A DNA stretch of 64,000 nt, from assembly GCA_932182025.1 (NCBI GenBank), contig CAKNXK010000010.1, forward strand, positions 195,177-259,176, read 5' to 3'. This document shows, piece after piece, positions 49,255 to 57,405 of this stretch. The position numbers and the translations under genes are program-made. Under the pieces are notes generated by a model. The model was given only the letters and a program-made list of their open reading frames with translations. It was not told the origin of the DNA and did not search any database. How positions within the stretch are numbered: the first letter of the stretch is position 1; the number at the start of each line of letters is the position of its first letter. The DNA is from an uncultured Candidatus Melainabacteria bacterium (GTDB lineage: Bacteria > Cyanobacteriota > Vampirovibrionia > Gastranaerophilales > Gastranaerophilaceae).

Positions 49255-50481
49255 ATGTCTTATAAAATATGGAATAAAATAGTTGAATGTAGTAATTTGT
49301 ACATAAATTCACCGGAAAAGAAAATACAATGTCTGTGGGAAAATATATTTGCAGAATTGCTTGGATATAGCCGTTTAAATGGCGATATAGAGAGTTTTAG
49401 AAGTATGCAAATAGGTTCATCAGAAAGAATTATAACAGATATTATAATTCGTAATAATGAAAATGATTTATTTATAGTGGAATTAAAAAAGCACAATATG
49501 TCATACTGTGGAGAAAAACAATTATTAAGTTATCTAAAATTGCTACATAATGACATTGGAATATTAATATCAGACAAAATTTATATAATAGATTATGACT
49601 ATAATAAAAATGATGATGAACAGATAAAAATAGAAATTGAGTTTACTGCAAATAACCCCGATGGAATAAAATTTGTAGAATTATTTAGCAAAAAGAATTT
49701 TAATAAAGAAAAAATTAAAGAATTTATATATACTAAAAATAAATTTATTAAAAATGTTAATGAAATAAAAAGCAAAATAACTCAAAATACTTTATTGGAT
49801 TTGTTGAAACAAAAATTAAGTTTAGAATATTCAGATGAAGAAATAGAACATGCAATAAGCCTTTTTGATATTAATATCTATGATAAATCAATAGAAAAGC
49901 CTGTTGAAACATATTTACAAAAAGAAAATAATAAAACACATGAGCATATAGAGCCTATTAAAATTGACATCATGCCAGTAACTAAATTAGAAAAATTTAT
50001 AAATGCTGTAAAAGAGTTGTATCCAAGTTTATCAAACGGCTATATAAAAGCTTATCAAGAAATTTTTACTGATGAAAATGGCGAAATATATGATTATGAT
50101 AAGTTATACAAGTTGTTAATAACACAATATTCATCAAATCGTCCCCCTGCTCCTTCGTGGTTCGCACAAAAAATATCAGAAATAATTACCCCTGAAAAGC
50201 GTGCGTTAATGGGTATAAAGAATAATTCTAGTATTTATCAAGAAATAGTATTTTTTGTACAACAGTATCAAGAAGAACATAATATTAAGAAAATACCAAT
50301 TTCTAAAGTTAAATCTTTTTGTACCAATAGCAGAATGGTAACCGAAAATAAATTTAAGAAATGGCTTGAAAATCTTATAGAAGAATTTATAAATGCAAGT
50401 TCTCAAGAATGGTTAATTTGCAAAAATCAAATGTATGTATGGTTAGAATATAATTACAACTATGACAATACTGGCATGTAA
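49255..50481 (+). CDS. HsdR-N-like nuclease domain protein
   Basis: A 408-residue protein. The N-terminal 140 residues resemble the type I restriction HsdR_N domain: SPEKKIQCLWENIFAELLGY, GSSERIITDIIIRNNENDLF, then IVELKKHNMS, giving a D...ExK-like (D-x-ELKK) nuclease core. The C-terminal part (YPSLSNGYIKAYQEIFTDEN, RPPAPSWFAQKI) is helical and recalls replication-associated domains. No helicase or specificity gene is near, so it is not a complete restriction system. It may act as a stand-alone defence or DNA-processing nuclease. Confidence 0.7.
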   Translation: MSYKIWNKIVECSNLYINSPEKKIQCLWENIFAELLGYSRLNGDIESFRSMQIGSSERIITDIIIRNNENDLFIVELKKHNMSYCGEKQLLSYLKLLHNDIGILISDKIYIIDYDYNKNDDEQIKIEIEFTANNPDGIKFVELFSKKNFNKEKIKEFIYTKNKFIKNVNEIKSKITQNTLLDLLKQKLSLEYSDEEIEHAISLFDINIYDKSIEKPVETYLQKENNKTHEHIEPIKIDIMPVTKLEKFINAVKELYPSLSNGYIKAYQEIFTDENGEIYDYDKLYKLLITQYSSNRPPAPSWFAQKISEIITPEKRALMGIKNNSSIYQEIVFFVQQYQEEHNIKKIPISKVKSFCTNSRMVTENKFKKWLENLIEEFINASSQEWLICKNQMYVWLEYNYNYDNTGM

Positions 50482-50552
50482 GTTATGCAAAAATCCAAAA
50501 ATTTTTCTAGGGGTACTATCCGTATATGGAGGCTTGATTTTACTACTTTTTA

Positions 50553-50569
50553 GGGGGGAGGGGGAGGGG
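50553..50569 (+). other. G-rich tract (possible G-quadruplex)
   Basis: Six, five and four G separated by single A, directly beside the stop codon of the leftward gene at 50570. It is the only such run in an otherwise AT-rich element. It could fold into a G-quadruplex or block transcription between convergent genes. Confidence 0.45.
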
Positions 50570-50971
50570 TTAATCCTCATCATATTCAATTAGAGGTATC
50601 TCATGCCTGTTTCCTTCAATCAGTTTTTGTCTTTCGGTTTCTATTAGTGCTTTTACTTCGTCATAAGATTTTTGTAAATTCATATTGACACTTGATACGC
50701 ATAAATTTTCTGTTGGTTTCTCGCCGATTGTATCTCTTATTATTTGAAATGCTTTTGTATCACCCTCTAAAGCCTTATCAATAATCGCTAAACAAATATC
50801 TTCCTGTACACTTTTTTCTGAAAGCAATAGTAGCAAATGTTCTTTTAAAGTCTTACGCATTCTACGCACCTCCCCTGATTTTATTCCGCCTTTTTGTCCT
50901 AACTTCCTAGCTTCGTCCTTGCTTCGTTTGTTTGCCGGAATTAGATTTTTATAGCCGTCTGATTTTGGCAT
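50570..50971 (-). CDS. KGG-type small protein, possible terminase-small-like or DNA-binding
   Basis: A 133-residue protein. NLIPANKRSKDEARKLGQKG and GIKSGEVRRMRKTLKEHLLL form the KGG/GGxxSGExRR start common in phage and island proteins sometimes annotated as small terminase-like. A helical domain follows (AIIDKALEGDTKAFQIIRDT, IGEKPTE). In a satellite such a protein could redirect packaging. That is a hypothesis. It is transcribed with the replication protein. Confidence 0.72.
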   Translation of the reverse strand: MPKSDGYKNLIPANKRSKDEARKLGQKGGIKSGEVRRMRKTLKEHLLLLLSEKSVQEDICLAIIDKALEGDTKAFQIIRDTIGEKPTENLCVSSVNMNLQKSYDEVKALIETERQKLIEGNRHEIPLIEYDED

Positions 50972-51037
50972 TTTGTTTTACCTCCATTTTATACTTTTTG
51001 AACCTTTTATGCCTTTATTCCTTATGTGGATAGGTTT

Positions 51038-51346
51038 TTATAAAAGTCTATCATTGGATTTATTGATGCTTTTATGCTCCTTTTTAAGATAATTACTAGT
51101 ATTAAATCCTAAATATGTAAATATATAATCTAAAGTCTTATAATCACCTGTAACAGCATTATTTATATTGAAGAAATTAGGAATATTGTATTTATTATTC
51201 CCTATGAGTAAAAGTCGTTTTTTTATATCGATTTCATAACGATTTATAACAACATAGTCTTTTATAATACTTGTATGAACTTCTGATATTATTTTAGGTG
51301 TATTTTTTATTATTTCATCAAATTTATCTAAAATATCGTTAATCAT
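51038..51346 (-). CDS. Small protein of element B, unknown
   Basis: A 102-residue protein (INDILDKFDEIIKNTPKIIS, INRYEIDIKKRLLLIGNNKY, TLDYIFTYLGFNTSNYLKKE). RBS AAAGG lies near the ATG. It sits between the KGG protein and the replication protein. The pattern is AT-rich and helical, and no family is recognised. Confidence 0.58.
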   Translation of the reverse strand: MINDILDKFDEIIKNTPKIISEVHTSIIKDYVVINRYEIDIKKRLLLIGNNKYNIPNFFNINNAVTGDYKTLDYIFTYLGFNTSNYLKKEHKSINKSNDRLL

Positions 51347-51451
51347 TTTGCTTTCCTAAAGGTTTATAAAGTAGTAATAGTGTTTTATATGTACCTTGTT
51401 AAATTGTTTGTTATTACAAGTTTCTATTTTTAAAAGGTATAAAAAGTATAT

Positions 51452-53506
51452 TTATTCATAAAAAATAAATTTATAACCTCTTGTACCGCTTCTGCAAATT
51501 CTTCCATAACCTTTACTTGCAAGATTTTCAAGCGTTATTTTCGCCATTTCATGCGATTTAAAACGACTAATATTTTTCTTATATAGTTCAGTTGGGGAAA
51601 TAGTTTTTATATTTTTTATTCTTAACAGCTCTAAAGTATAATTTTCAAGCGGATTTATAGTAATTCTTTCATTCGAAAGTTTATGAAAACAATAAATAAA
51701 ATACTTACTCAATTTTATTGCATTATTAAGTGTATTTATAGAGATTTCATCTTTTTCTATATTGTCAATACAATGTAAAACTAATGAAAATCTTGCTACA
51801 TAACTTATTTGTTTTGACATATAACTAGCCATTAAATCAGAAATATTATTAGATTTTTTATTATTAGACACTGTTTTAAAAAATGTTTTAAATTGAATAA
51901 GTGCATTTTCTTCAAACTTATACCCTTTAGGAATGTTGTTAATTTTATATTTAAAAATTTTTTCACAACAATTTTTTAGTGCTGAAATGTCATATTGTTC
52001 TTTAAAATCCGGTAATATTCCTGTTTCTTCATAATCTGTACAACAAAATAACCAGCGTTCAAGCATTCCGTCTGTACTCTCTATGCCTTTTTTAAACAAT
52101 GTTTCATCAAGAACTTTTGGCTGGATACCACCAATAATATTATGACTTGCTTCGACTATAAAATCTTCATCAGACCCTTTTCTTATTATATTTTGTCTAT
52201 CCTTATTCCATGCCTGTAAAAAATACTCTTTATCATTTCCTCCTGTACTTTTATATTGATTAAAACTTTTAAACAAATGGGCTAGTTCGTCAGTAAAAAT
52301 TCCAATTCCCAGCATAATATCTTTATTGGAATTAATAGCCATACATAAAGCCTCTACTGTTGCATTTTGTGTTGTAATACGAGGTTTTAAAGGTTTTCTT
52401 GGCTCTTTTGGTATTTCTGCATTCTTTCCTTGTTTTATAAACTGTTTGTATGCCTCTAACTCCGCTTTATATTTAATATAATCTTTTTTATACTGTTCTA
52501 ATTCTATTTCATATTTTTCAAGTAGCATTGCCTCAAAATTATCTAAAATTTTTTTGCCTATTTTCAGGCATGGTGTCTTTTTTTGTGATGGGTTACCAAC
52601 TAATGCAAGCCACAAAATAGGGTGTTCTATAAAGTTACTTGCCGGATTAGCATTTATATAAAATCTATAATCCATTAACATGCTTACAATTACTATAAAT
52701 ACACAACCAATATACTCTAATGGAGCGTCAAGCCTTTTATGTAAATCAATTATAAGATTTGTTATATTTTCAGGAAAAATATCAATAGGAAAATTCATAT
52801 TTATATCAATTTTGTCAGATAATATATTTTGAATTTTGCCTAAATTGAGTACTTCGGCATTATTTAGTAAATTTTGAAATTTATTTTTATCGTATTTTAT
52901 TAAATAGTCATCAAGTCCAATTTTATCATCATTTTCAGGTAACTTTATTATTTTTACGATAGCTTTTTTCTCTGCAATTAAATAGGCTGAAAAATGATAT
53001 AATGCTTGTTTTACTTGGTGTTTAGACCACATGTCATTGTCATAACATAAATAAATAGTTTTATTTTTTAAATCTAAATTTGCTATATCAGGTATAATAT
53101 CTGCATTAGTTTCAGTTTCATCATCTTTAGGTGTCTTTTTCCAAGCCCACACCCCTGAAAGAGCAAGGCAATTAAAACCCTCTTGAACGGCTTTTATTGC
53201 TTTCTTTTCCCCCTCTGTAATAATTATATATTCATTCCTATTACTTATAATATTTGGGCTTAATGCAAGCGGTCTAAATAATTTTGAACATAACTCTTTT
53301 GGTTTTATATATTTTTTATCTTCAATAGGATTTTTCAGCCTCATATTGTAATAATCAGTAGGTTTATTGTCATATAATTCAGGATATTTTAATTTCCAAT
53401 AATCAGGCATGTCTATTAAATAACCATTTTTTATATATTCATTTAGGGTTAAATCTGATATACCACTTTTTTTAAAATCATTTTTTGTGAAATTTTGTAT
53501 TATCAT
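51452..53506 (-). CDS. TOPRIM (DUF3854) - DUF3987 replication protein
   Basis: A 684-residue protein. The N-terminal half contains the TOPRIM-like NEYIIITEGEKKAIKAVQEG and TIYLCYDNDMWSKHQVKQAL (DUF3854). The C-terminal half is DUF3987 with LALVGNPSQKKTPCLKIGKK and later GIFTDELAHLFKSF. Such proteins prime and drive replication of phage satellites and plasmids. I prefer the ATG at 53506, which follows AAAGGAAACAAGCA. An upstream start would overlap another small gene further. Confidence 0.85.
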   Translation of the reverse strand: MIIQNFTKNDFKKSGISDLTLNEYIKNGYLIDMPDYWKLKYPELYDNKPTDYYNMRLKNPIEDKKYIKPKELCSKLFRPLALSPNIISNRNEYIIITEGEKKAIKAVQEGFNCLALSGVWAWKKTPKDDETETNADIIPDIANLDLKNKTIYLCYDNDMWSKHQVKQALYHFSAYLIAEKKAIVKIIKLPENDDKIGLDDYLIKYDKNKFQNLLNNAEVLNLGKIQNILSDKIDINMNFPIDIFPENITNLIIDLHKRLDAPLEYIGCVFIVIVSMLMDYRFYINANPASNFIEHPILWLALVGNPSQKKTPCLKIGKKILDNFEAMLLEKYEIELEQYKKDYIKYKAELEAYKQFIKQGKNAEIPKEPRKPLKPRITTQNATVEALCMAINSNKDIMLGIGIFTDELAHLFKSFNQYKSTGGNDKEYFLQAWNKDRQNIIRKGSDEDFIVEASHNIIGGIQPKVLDETLFKKGIESTDGMLERWLFCCTDYEETGILPDFKEQYDISALKNCCEKIFKYKINNIPKGYKFEENALIQFKTFFKTVSNNKKSNNISDLMASYMSKQISYVARFSLVLHCIDNIEKDEISINTLNNAIKLSKYFIYCFHKLSNERITINPLENYTLELLRIKNIKTISPTELYKKNISRFKSHEMAKITLENLASKGYGRICRSGTRGYKFIFYE

Positions 53507-53648
53507 TGCTTGTTTCCTTTCTAGTTTTATGTGCTTCACTAACCAAAAACAACTCATATTCAGCCCTATGAGTATCGATATAGGACTGAATATCCGAATA
53601 TATTAAGAGAGCAATCTCTTTTGCTTGATTTTGGCTAATAACAAACAC
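53478..53648 (-). CDS. Small island protein (YIDTHRAEYE type)
   Basis: A 56-residue frame with GTG start: FVISQNQAKEIALLIYSDIQ then SYIDTHRAEYELFLVSE. The I-x-x-YI-x-x-HRAEYExFL pattern recurs in short proteins next to integrases and primases of Firmicute islands. It overlaps the TOPRIM gene by 29 bp. It lies between the small HTH gene and the replication gene. Confidence 0.65.
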   Translation of the reverse strand: MFVISQNQAKEIALLIYSDIQSYIDTHRAEYELFLVSEAHKTRKETSNDNTKFHKK

Positions 53649-53652
53649 TTGA

Positions 53653-53832
53653 TTACTTCTCTATGCTTAAATTTTCTATAATATTTAGAATTTGTTGTTT
53701 TTCATATAAAGGTAATTCGTATCTTAATTTCCTGCTGAAATTTCCATCACAAATTCCCAGTTTATTAGCGATTTGCCAAAGTTTAACCCCTTTTGATTTG
53801 GCTAATTCTTTAATGTCTTTGTTTGGTGTCAT
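53653..53832 (-). CDS. Small HTH (excisionase/Cro-like) protein
   Basis: A 59-residue DNA-binding protein (NKDIKELAKSKGVKLWQIAN, then KLGICDGNFSRKLRYELPLY) with a perfect AGGAGG site seven bases before the ATG. First gene of the leftward replication operon and divergent from the repressor, so it is Cro- or excisionase-like. It is visible only on the minus strand and is easily missed because of its length. Confidence 0.75.
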   Translation of the reverse strand: MTPNKDIKELAKSKGVKLWQIANKLGICDGNFSRKLRYELPLYEKQQILNIIENLSIEK

Positions 53833-53854
53833 TTATACCTCCTATTTGTTATTG

Positions 53855-53921
53855 ACAACATAAAAATTTAGTGTTAATTTATAAACATAATTTATTGATG
53901 TTGTTGTTTTATAATTATAAT
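53855..53921. promoter_or_regulatory. Divergent operator/promoter of element B
   Basis: ACAACAT (53855-53861) and ATGTTGT (53898-53904) form an inverted pair 36 bp apart in the gap between the small HTH gene and the XRE repressor. A TATAAT for the rightward message lies at 53916-53921. This is a switch-like layout. Confidence 0.55.
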
Positions 53922-54021
53922 AGTAGTTGGAAAGCCTTTATGCAATGAGTTGGCGAGTATGAAACAACAATTAAACACCGAAAGAATTTTTTGTAATTTA
54001 ATAAGCAACAAGGGAATAAAA

Positions 54022-54705
54022 ATGAGCAAAAAGAAAAAAGAAAGTTTTAGCAAATCCGAAATAGCACTTATAAGTAAACGTTTTGCAGATGCAAGAAAGC
54101 AAAAGAGTAGAGAATTATACAAATCTGATAGTGCATTGAGTTATCGGGAATTGGCAAAAATTCTTGATATTGGCAGCCATTCTACTATTCAAAAGATAGA
54201 AAAAGGAACTCAAGAACCATCTTATGAAGTCATAAAAGCATATATAAATGAGTTTGGAGGTTCTTATAACTATTGGTTAGGTCAAGATGTTTGTAAAGAA
54301 CTGGAAAATCAAGAAATTCAGTCAAAAATATGCTTATCAGAAAAAGCTATTGATGTTTTAAAAACATATAAAAGTAAACCAGGAATAATATTGGTAAAAA
54401 GAAATAAATTGCTAGCATTGAATTATATTATTGAAAACATGGACAATAGTGATTTTCTTGAAAACATGCGTAAATATTTATTTTACGATAATTTTACTTT
54501 TGTATTTAATATAAACAATCCGTCTAGTGATATAGTAGAAACCACTAAAGTTATTGATATTACTTCTAATTATCAAAATTTTTGTTCGTCTTTTAAATTT
54601 AACGCCTCTGAAATTCCTAAAATATATCTTTCAAAAATAATGGAAAATATTACTGGCATGAGAGCAGAAATAGAAAAAGATAATAACACAAAGGAAAACG
54701 AGTAA
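54022..54705 (+). CDS. XRE-family repressor of element B
   Basis: A 227-residue regulator. The helix-turn-helix covers about residues 30-85 (SYRELAKILDIGSHSTIQKI, then EKGTQEPSYEVIKAYIN). The C-terminal region (about 110-225) lacks a recognisable peptidase core. I chose the ATG at 54022 after AAGGGAATAAAA; the upstream frame from 53950 has no site. The stop overlaps the integrase start by one base, so repressor and integrase are co-translated. Confidence 0.82.
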   Translation: MSKKKKESFSKSEIALISKRFADARKQKSRELYKSDSALSYRELAKILDIGSHSTIQKIEKGTQEPSYEVIKAYINEFGGSYNYWLGQDVCKELENQEIQSKICLSEKAIDVLKTYKSKPGIILVKRNKLLALNYIIENMDNSDFLENMRKYLFYDNFTFVFNINNPSSDIVETTKVIDITSNYQNFCSSFKFNASEIPKIYLSKIMENITGMRAEIEKDNNTKENE

Positions 54706-56189
54706 TGAATATAGTTATTTATGCAAGATTTTCAAGCCATTCACAGACAGAACAGTCAATAGAGGGTCAGTTGAAAGTCTGCTACGAATACGCAGAACGC
54801 AATGACATGACTGTTATTCAAGAATATATAGATAGAGCAACAACAGGAACAAACGATAACAGGCAACAATTTCAACAAATGCTTGAAGATAGTAATAAAA
54901 AGCAATTTGAGGCTGTTTTGGTTTATCAATTAGATAGGTTCGCACGTAATCGTTATGATAGTGCAATAAACAAAAGAAAATTAAAATTAAACGGTGTAAG
55001 GGTTATTTCTGCAAGAGAGCCAATTTCAGATGACCCACCTGGCGTATTGTTAGAGTCAATGCTTGAGGGATTTGCTGAATTTTACTCTGTTGATTTATCC
55101 CAAAAAATAAGACGTGGAATGAATGTAAGTGTAGATAAACGGCAAACTTTAGGGGGTAGATGTCCTCTTGGGTTTAAAGTTGATAAAAATACTAAAAAAT
55201 ATGTAATTGATGATGATACTGCTCCTATAGTAAAACAAATTTTTGAAATGTATGCAAAAGATATAAGTGTTGCCGAAATAGTAGAATATTTAAATGCAAA
55301 TAATTATAAAACTAGTATAGGTGGCAATTTTAATAAAAATTCTTTAAACAAACTATTACAAAATAAAAAATATATCGGCTCTTATGTTTATAAGGGTAAT
55401 GAACTAGAAAAAGACGTATTTCCTCAAATTGTTTCATTAGATATTTTTGAAATGGTGCAAAGACGAATGAATAAAGCAAGAAAAGCTCCTGCAACTACAA
55501 AGGCTTATGAAGATTATATTTTGACTACTAAATTATTTTGCGGACATTGTAAAAATATGATGGTTGGAGTATCTGGAACATCTAAAACAGGTAAGAAACA
55601 TTGTTATTATACATGTAATGGGGTTAAAAAGAAGATTTGTAAAAAGAAAAGTGTACAAAAAGCATATATCGAAAATCTTGTATTAACGGAGTGCAGAAAA
55701 GTTTTGACAGATGAAAACATTGAAAAAATAGCAAATAAAGTTATGTTTTTAATCGAACAGGAAAAAGATACTGAAAAAGTAAGAATATTAAGACATAAGT
55801 TAAAAAAGTGCAATGTTGAAAAACAAAATCTGCTAAAATCATTAAAAGACGGTGCAAGCGATACAATTAGAAGAATAATTTTTGAAGAAATAGAAAAATT
55901 AGATAATAATTCTAAAATTATACAAAAAGAAATTGATGTTGAAACAATGCGAGCATTACCTATTGAATACTCTGAAATCAAATTTTTCTTAACAAATATA
56001 AGAAATGGTAATATTGAAGATTTAAAATATCAAAAAGCCTTAATCGCTGTTTTAATCAATAAAATATACTTATATGATGACAAAATGACCATTGTATTTA
56101 ATACTCAAAATACTCCGGTTGAAATTTCTTCTGATTTAATTTCTAAAGCAGAAAGTTCGTTTTTGACTGAAAATGCTCCACCATTTTAA
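54705..56189 (+). CDS. Large serine integrase of element B
   Basis: A 494-residue large serine recombinase. YARFSSHSQTEQSIEGQLKV carries the catalytic serine. DRATTGTNDNRQQF and QLDRFARNRYDSAINKRKLK complete the resolvase core. The recombinase domain, an intact zinc ribbon (FCGHCKNM...YYTCNGVKKKIC) and a coiled coil follow. The last codons (NAPPF and the stop) are read across attachment site 56176-56189, so the stop comes from host DNA. It shares only the general family layout with the integrase of prophage A. Confidence 0.93.
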   Translation: MNIVIYARFSSHSQTEQSIEGQLKVCYEYAERNDMTVIQEYIDRATTGTNDNRQQFQQMLEDSNKKQFEAVLVYQLDRFARNRYDSAINKRKLKLNGVRVISAREPISDDPPGVLLESMLEGFAEFYSVDLSQKIRRGMNVSVDKRQTLGGRCPLGFKVDKNTKKYVIDDDTAPIVKQIFEMYAKDISVAEIVEYLNANNYKTSIGGNFNKNSLNKLLQNKKYIGSYVYKGNELEKDVFPQIVSLDIFEMVQRRMNKARKAPATTKAYEDYILTTKLFCGHCKNMMVGVSGTSKTGKKHCYYTCNGVKKKICKKKSVQKAYIENLVLTECRKVLTDENIEKIANKVMFLIEQEKDTEKVRILRHKLKKCNVEKQNLLKSLKDGASDTIRRIIFEEIEKLDNNSKIIQKEIDVETMRALPIEYSEIKFFLTNIRNGNIEDLKYQKALIAVLINKIYLYDDKMTIVFNTQNTPVEISSDLISKAESSFLTENAPPF

Positions 56190-56192
56190 AAC
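56176..56192. other. Right attachment junction (attR): displaced tRNA-Ala 3' end
   Basis: CTCCACCATTTTAAAAC. CTCCA equals the tRNA end at 1531-1535. The following CCA would be the encoded tail of the original tRNA, and a hairpin terminator follows at once. This is what the region downstream of an intact tRNA gene should look like. Confidence 0.72.
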
Positions 56193-56214
56193 AAGAGCCA
56201 AAAGGCTCTTTTTT
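56193..56214 (+). terminator. Original tRNA-Ala terminator, now serving the integrase
   Basis: AAGAGCC-AAAA-GGCTCTT with T6. It directly follows the attachment site and now lies 4.7 bp-scale close to the integrase stop. Confidence 0.8.
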
Positions 56215-56270
56215 AGTGTTTGAACAGATTAGATTATATAGACAAAATTTTGAGTGTCACAATTGTTTGT

Positions 56271-57308
56271 TTAAGGTAAACATATCGCAATTTTTATAAC
56301 ATTTTCTAATTTATTCTCAAATACTTCATAAGCTTTCTCAATATCCTTAAGCGGATATTTATGCGTAATAAGAGGTGTTGTATCAATTTTGCCTTGTTCA
56401 ATCAAAGATAGTATTTCCTCACAATCACAGCCATCGACACCACCTGTTTTAAATATAAGGTTCTTTCCATACATTTCAGGCAGCGGCAATACCATCGGTT
56501 TATCATACAACGCAACTACGGTAACTATTGCATTTGCTCTCGCTGCTTTCCATGCCAGTTCAAATGTTTCTTCGCTTCCTGCAACTTCCAAAACAACATC
56601 TGCTCCGCCATGTTCACTTTCTTGATTAACGACATCAAGACAAGTCTCAGGCTCCGTTACAATCACATCAGGATAATGCCTTTTAACAAACTCTCTTCTT
56701 GTTTTATCCTTTTCACACACAATAATTTTTCGAGGATTTTTTAATATTACACAAAGCAATGTACATATCCCCGTTGGCCCTGCACCAATAATCAAAACTG
56801 TATCTTCTTGTTTAATCTCTGAAATACGAGCAGCCCAAAAACCTGTTGCAAGTATATCACCAACAAAAAGAGCCTGCTCATCAGAAACAGTATCAGGTAT
56901 TTTATTCAACCCCTGATTTGCGAAAGGAACACGTACATATTCTGCCTGGGCACCGTCAATACGGCATCCCAAAGCCCAACCGCCATTTTTATCCGTACAA
57001 TTATTAACATAACCGTGTTTACAGAAAAAACATTCGCCGCAAAAAGTTTCAACATTTACTGTTACTCTATCACCGACCTTAAAATTTGCTACTTCTGAAC
57101 CCAGCTCCTCTACTATTCCAACCATTTCATGACCAACAGTAATACCAGAGACCGCTTTAGGCACAAAACCGTGTTTAATATGAATATCACTTGTGCAAAT
57201 ACTGCTCATTGTGACACGAACAATTGCATCTTTCGCATCAAGTAACTGAGGCTTACTTTTTTCCACTAATTCAAAAAGTCCATGGTTTTTATAAGTGCAG
57301 GCTAACAA
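56271..57308 (-). CDS. Zinc-dependent alcohol dehydrogenase (MDR family)
   Basis: A 345-residue medium-chain dehydrogenase. Catalytic zinc ligands lie in SSICTSDIHIKHG and TVGHEMVGIVEELG. The structural zinc uses CGECFFCKHGYVNNC, and the Rossmann motif is LIIGAGPTGICTLL. It probably oxidises or reduces a small alcohol or sugar alcohol with NAD(P). Single gene with its own upstream region, not part of the mobile elements. Confidence 0.9.
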   Translation of the reverse strand: MLACTYKNHGLFELVEKSKPQLLDAKDAIVRVTMSSICTSDIHIKHGFVPKAVSGITVGHEMVGIVEELGSEVANFKVGDRVTVNVETFCGECFFCKHGYVNNCTDKNGGWALGCRIDGAQAEYVRVPFANQGLNKIPDTVSDEQALFVGDILATGFWAARISEIKQEDTVLIIGAGPTGICTLLCVILKNPRKIIVCEKDKTRREFVKRHYPDVIVTEPETCLDVVNQESEHGGADVVLEVAGSEETFELAWKAARANAIVTVVALYDKPMVLPLPEMYGKNLIFKTGGVDGCDCEEILSLIEQGKIDTTPLITHKYPLKDIEKAYEVFENKLENVIKIAICLP

Positions 57309-57405
57309 ATTTGTCTCCTTTTGCTACAAATATACCATAAACCCGCAGGATTGAAAAAAATAAGCTTTTTTTGTATTATGACGACAAATAAGAAAGGAGC
57401 TCTAT

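Larger units (their letters stand above)
44959..56180. mobile_element. Element B: small integrative element with serine integrase, no virion genes
   Basis: About 11.2 kb, more AT-rich than prophage A, bounded by the two CTCCACCA sites. It carries an integrase at the right end, two XRE-type regulators, small DNA-binding genes, a TOPRIM/DUF3987 replication protein and cargo genes. Lack of capsid and conjugation genes suggests a phage satellite or a mobilisable genomic island. Confidence 0.75.
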
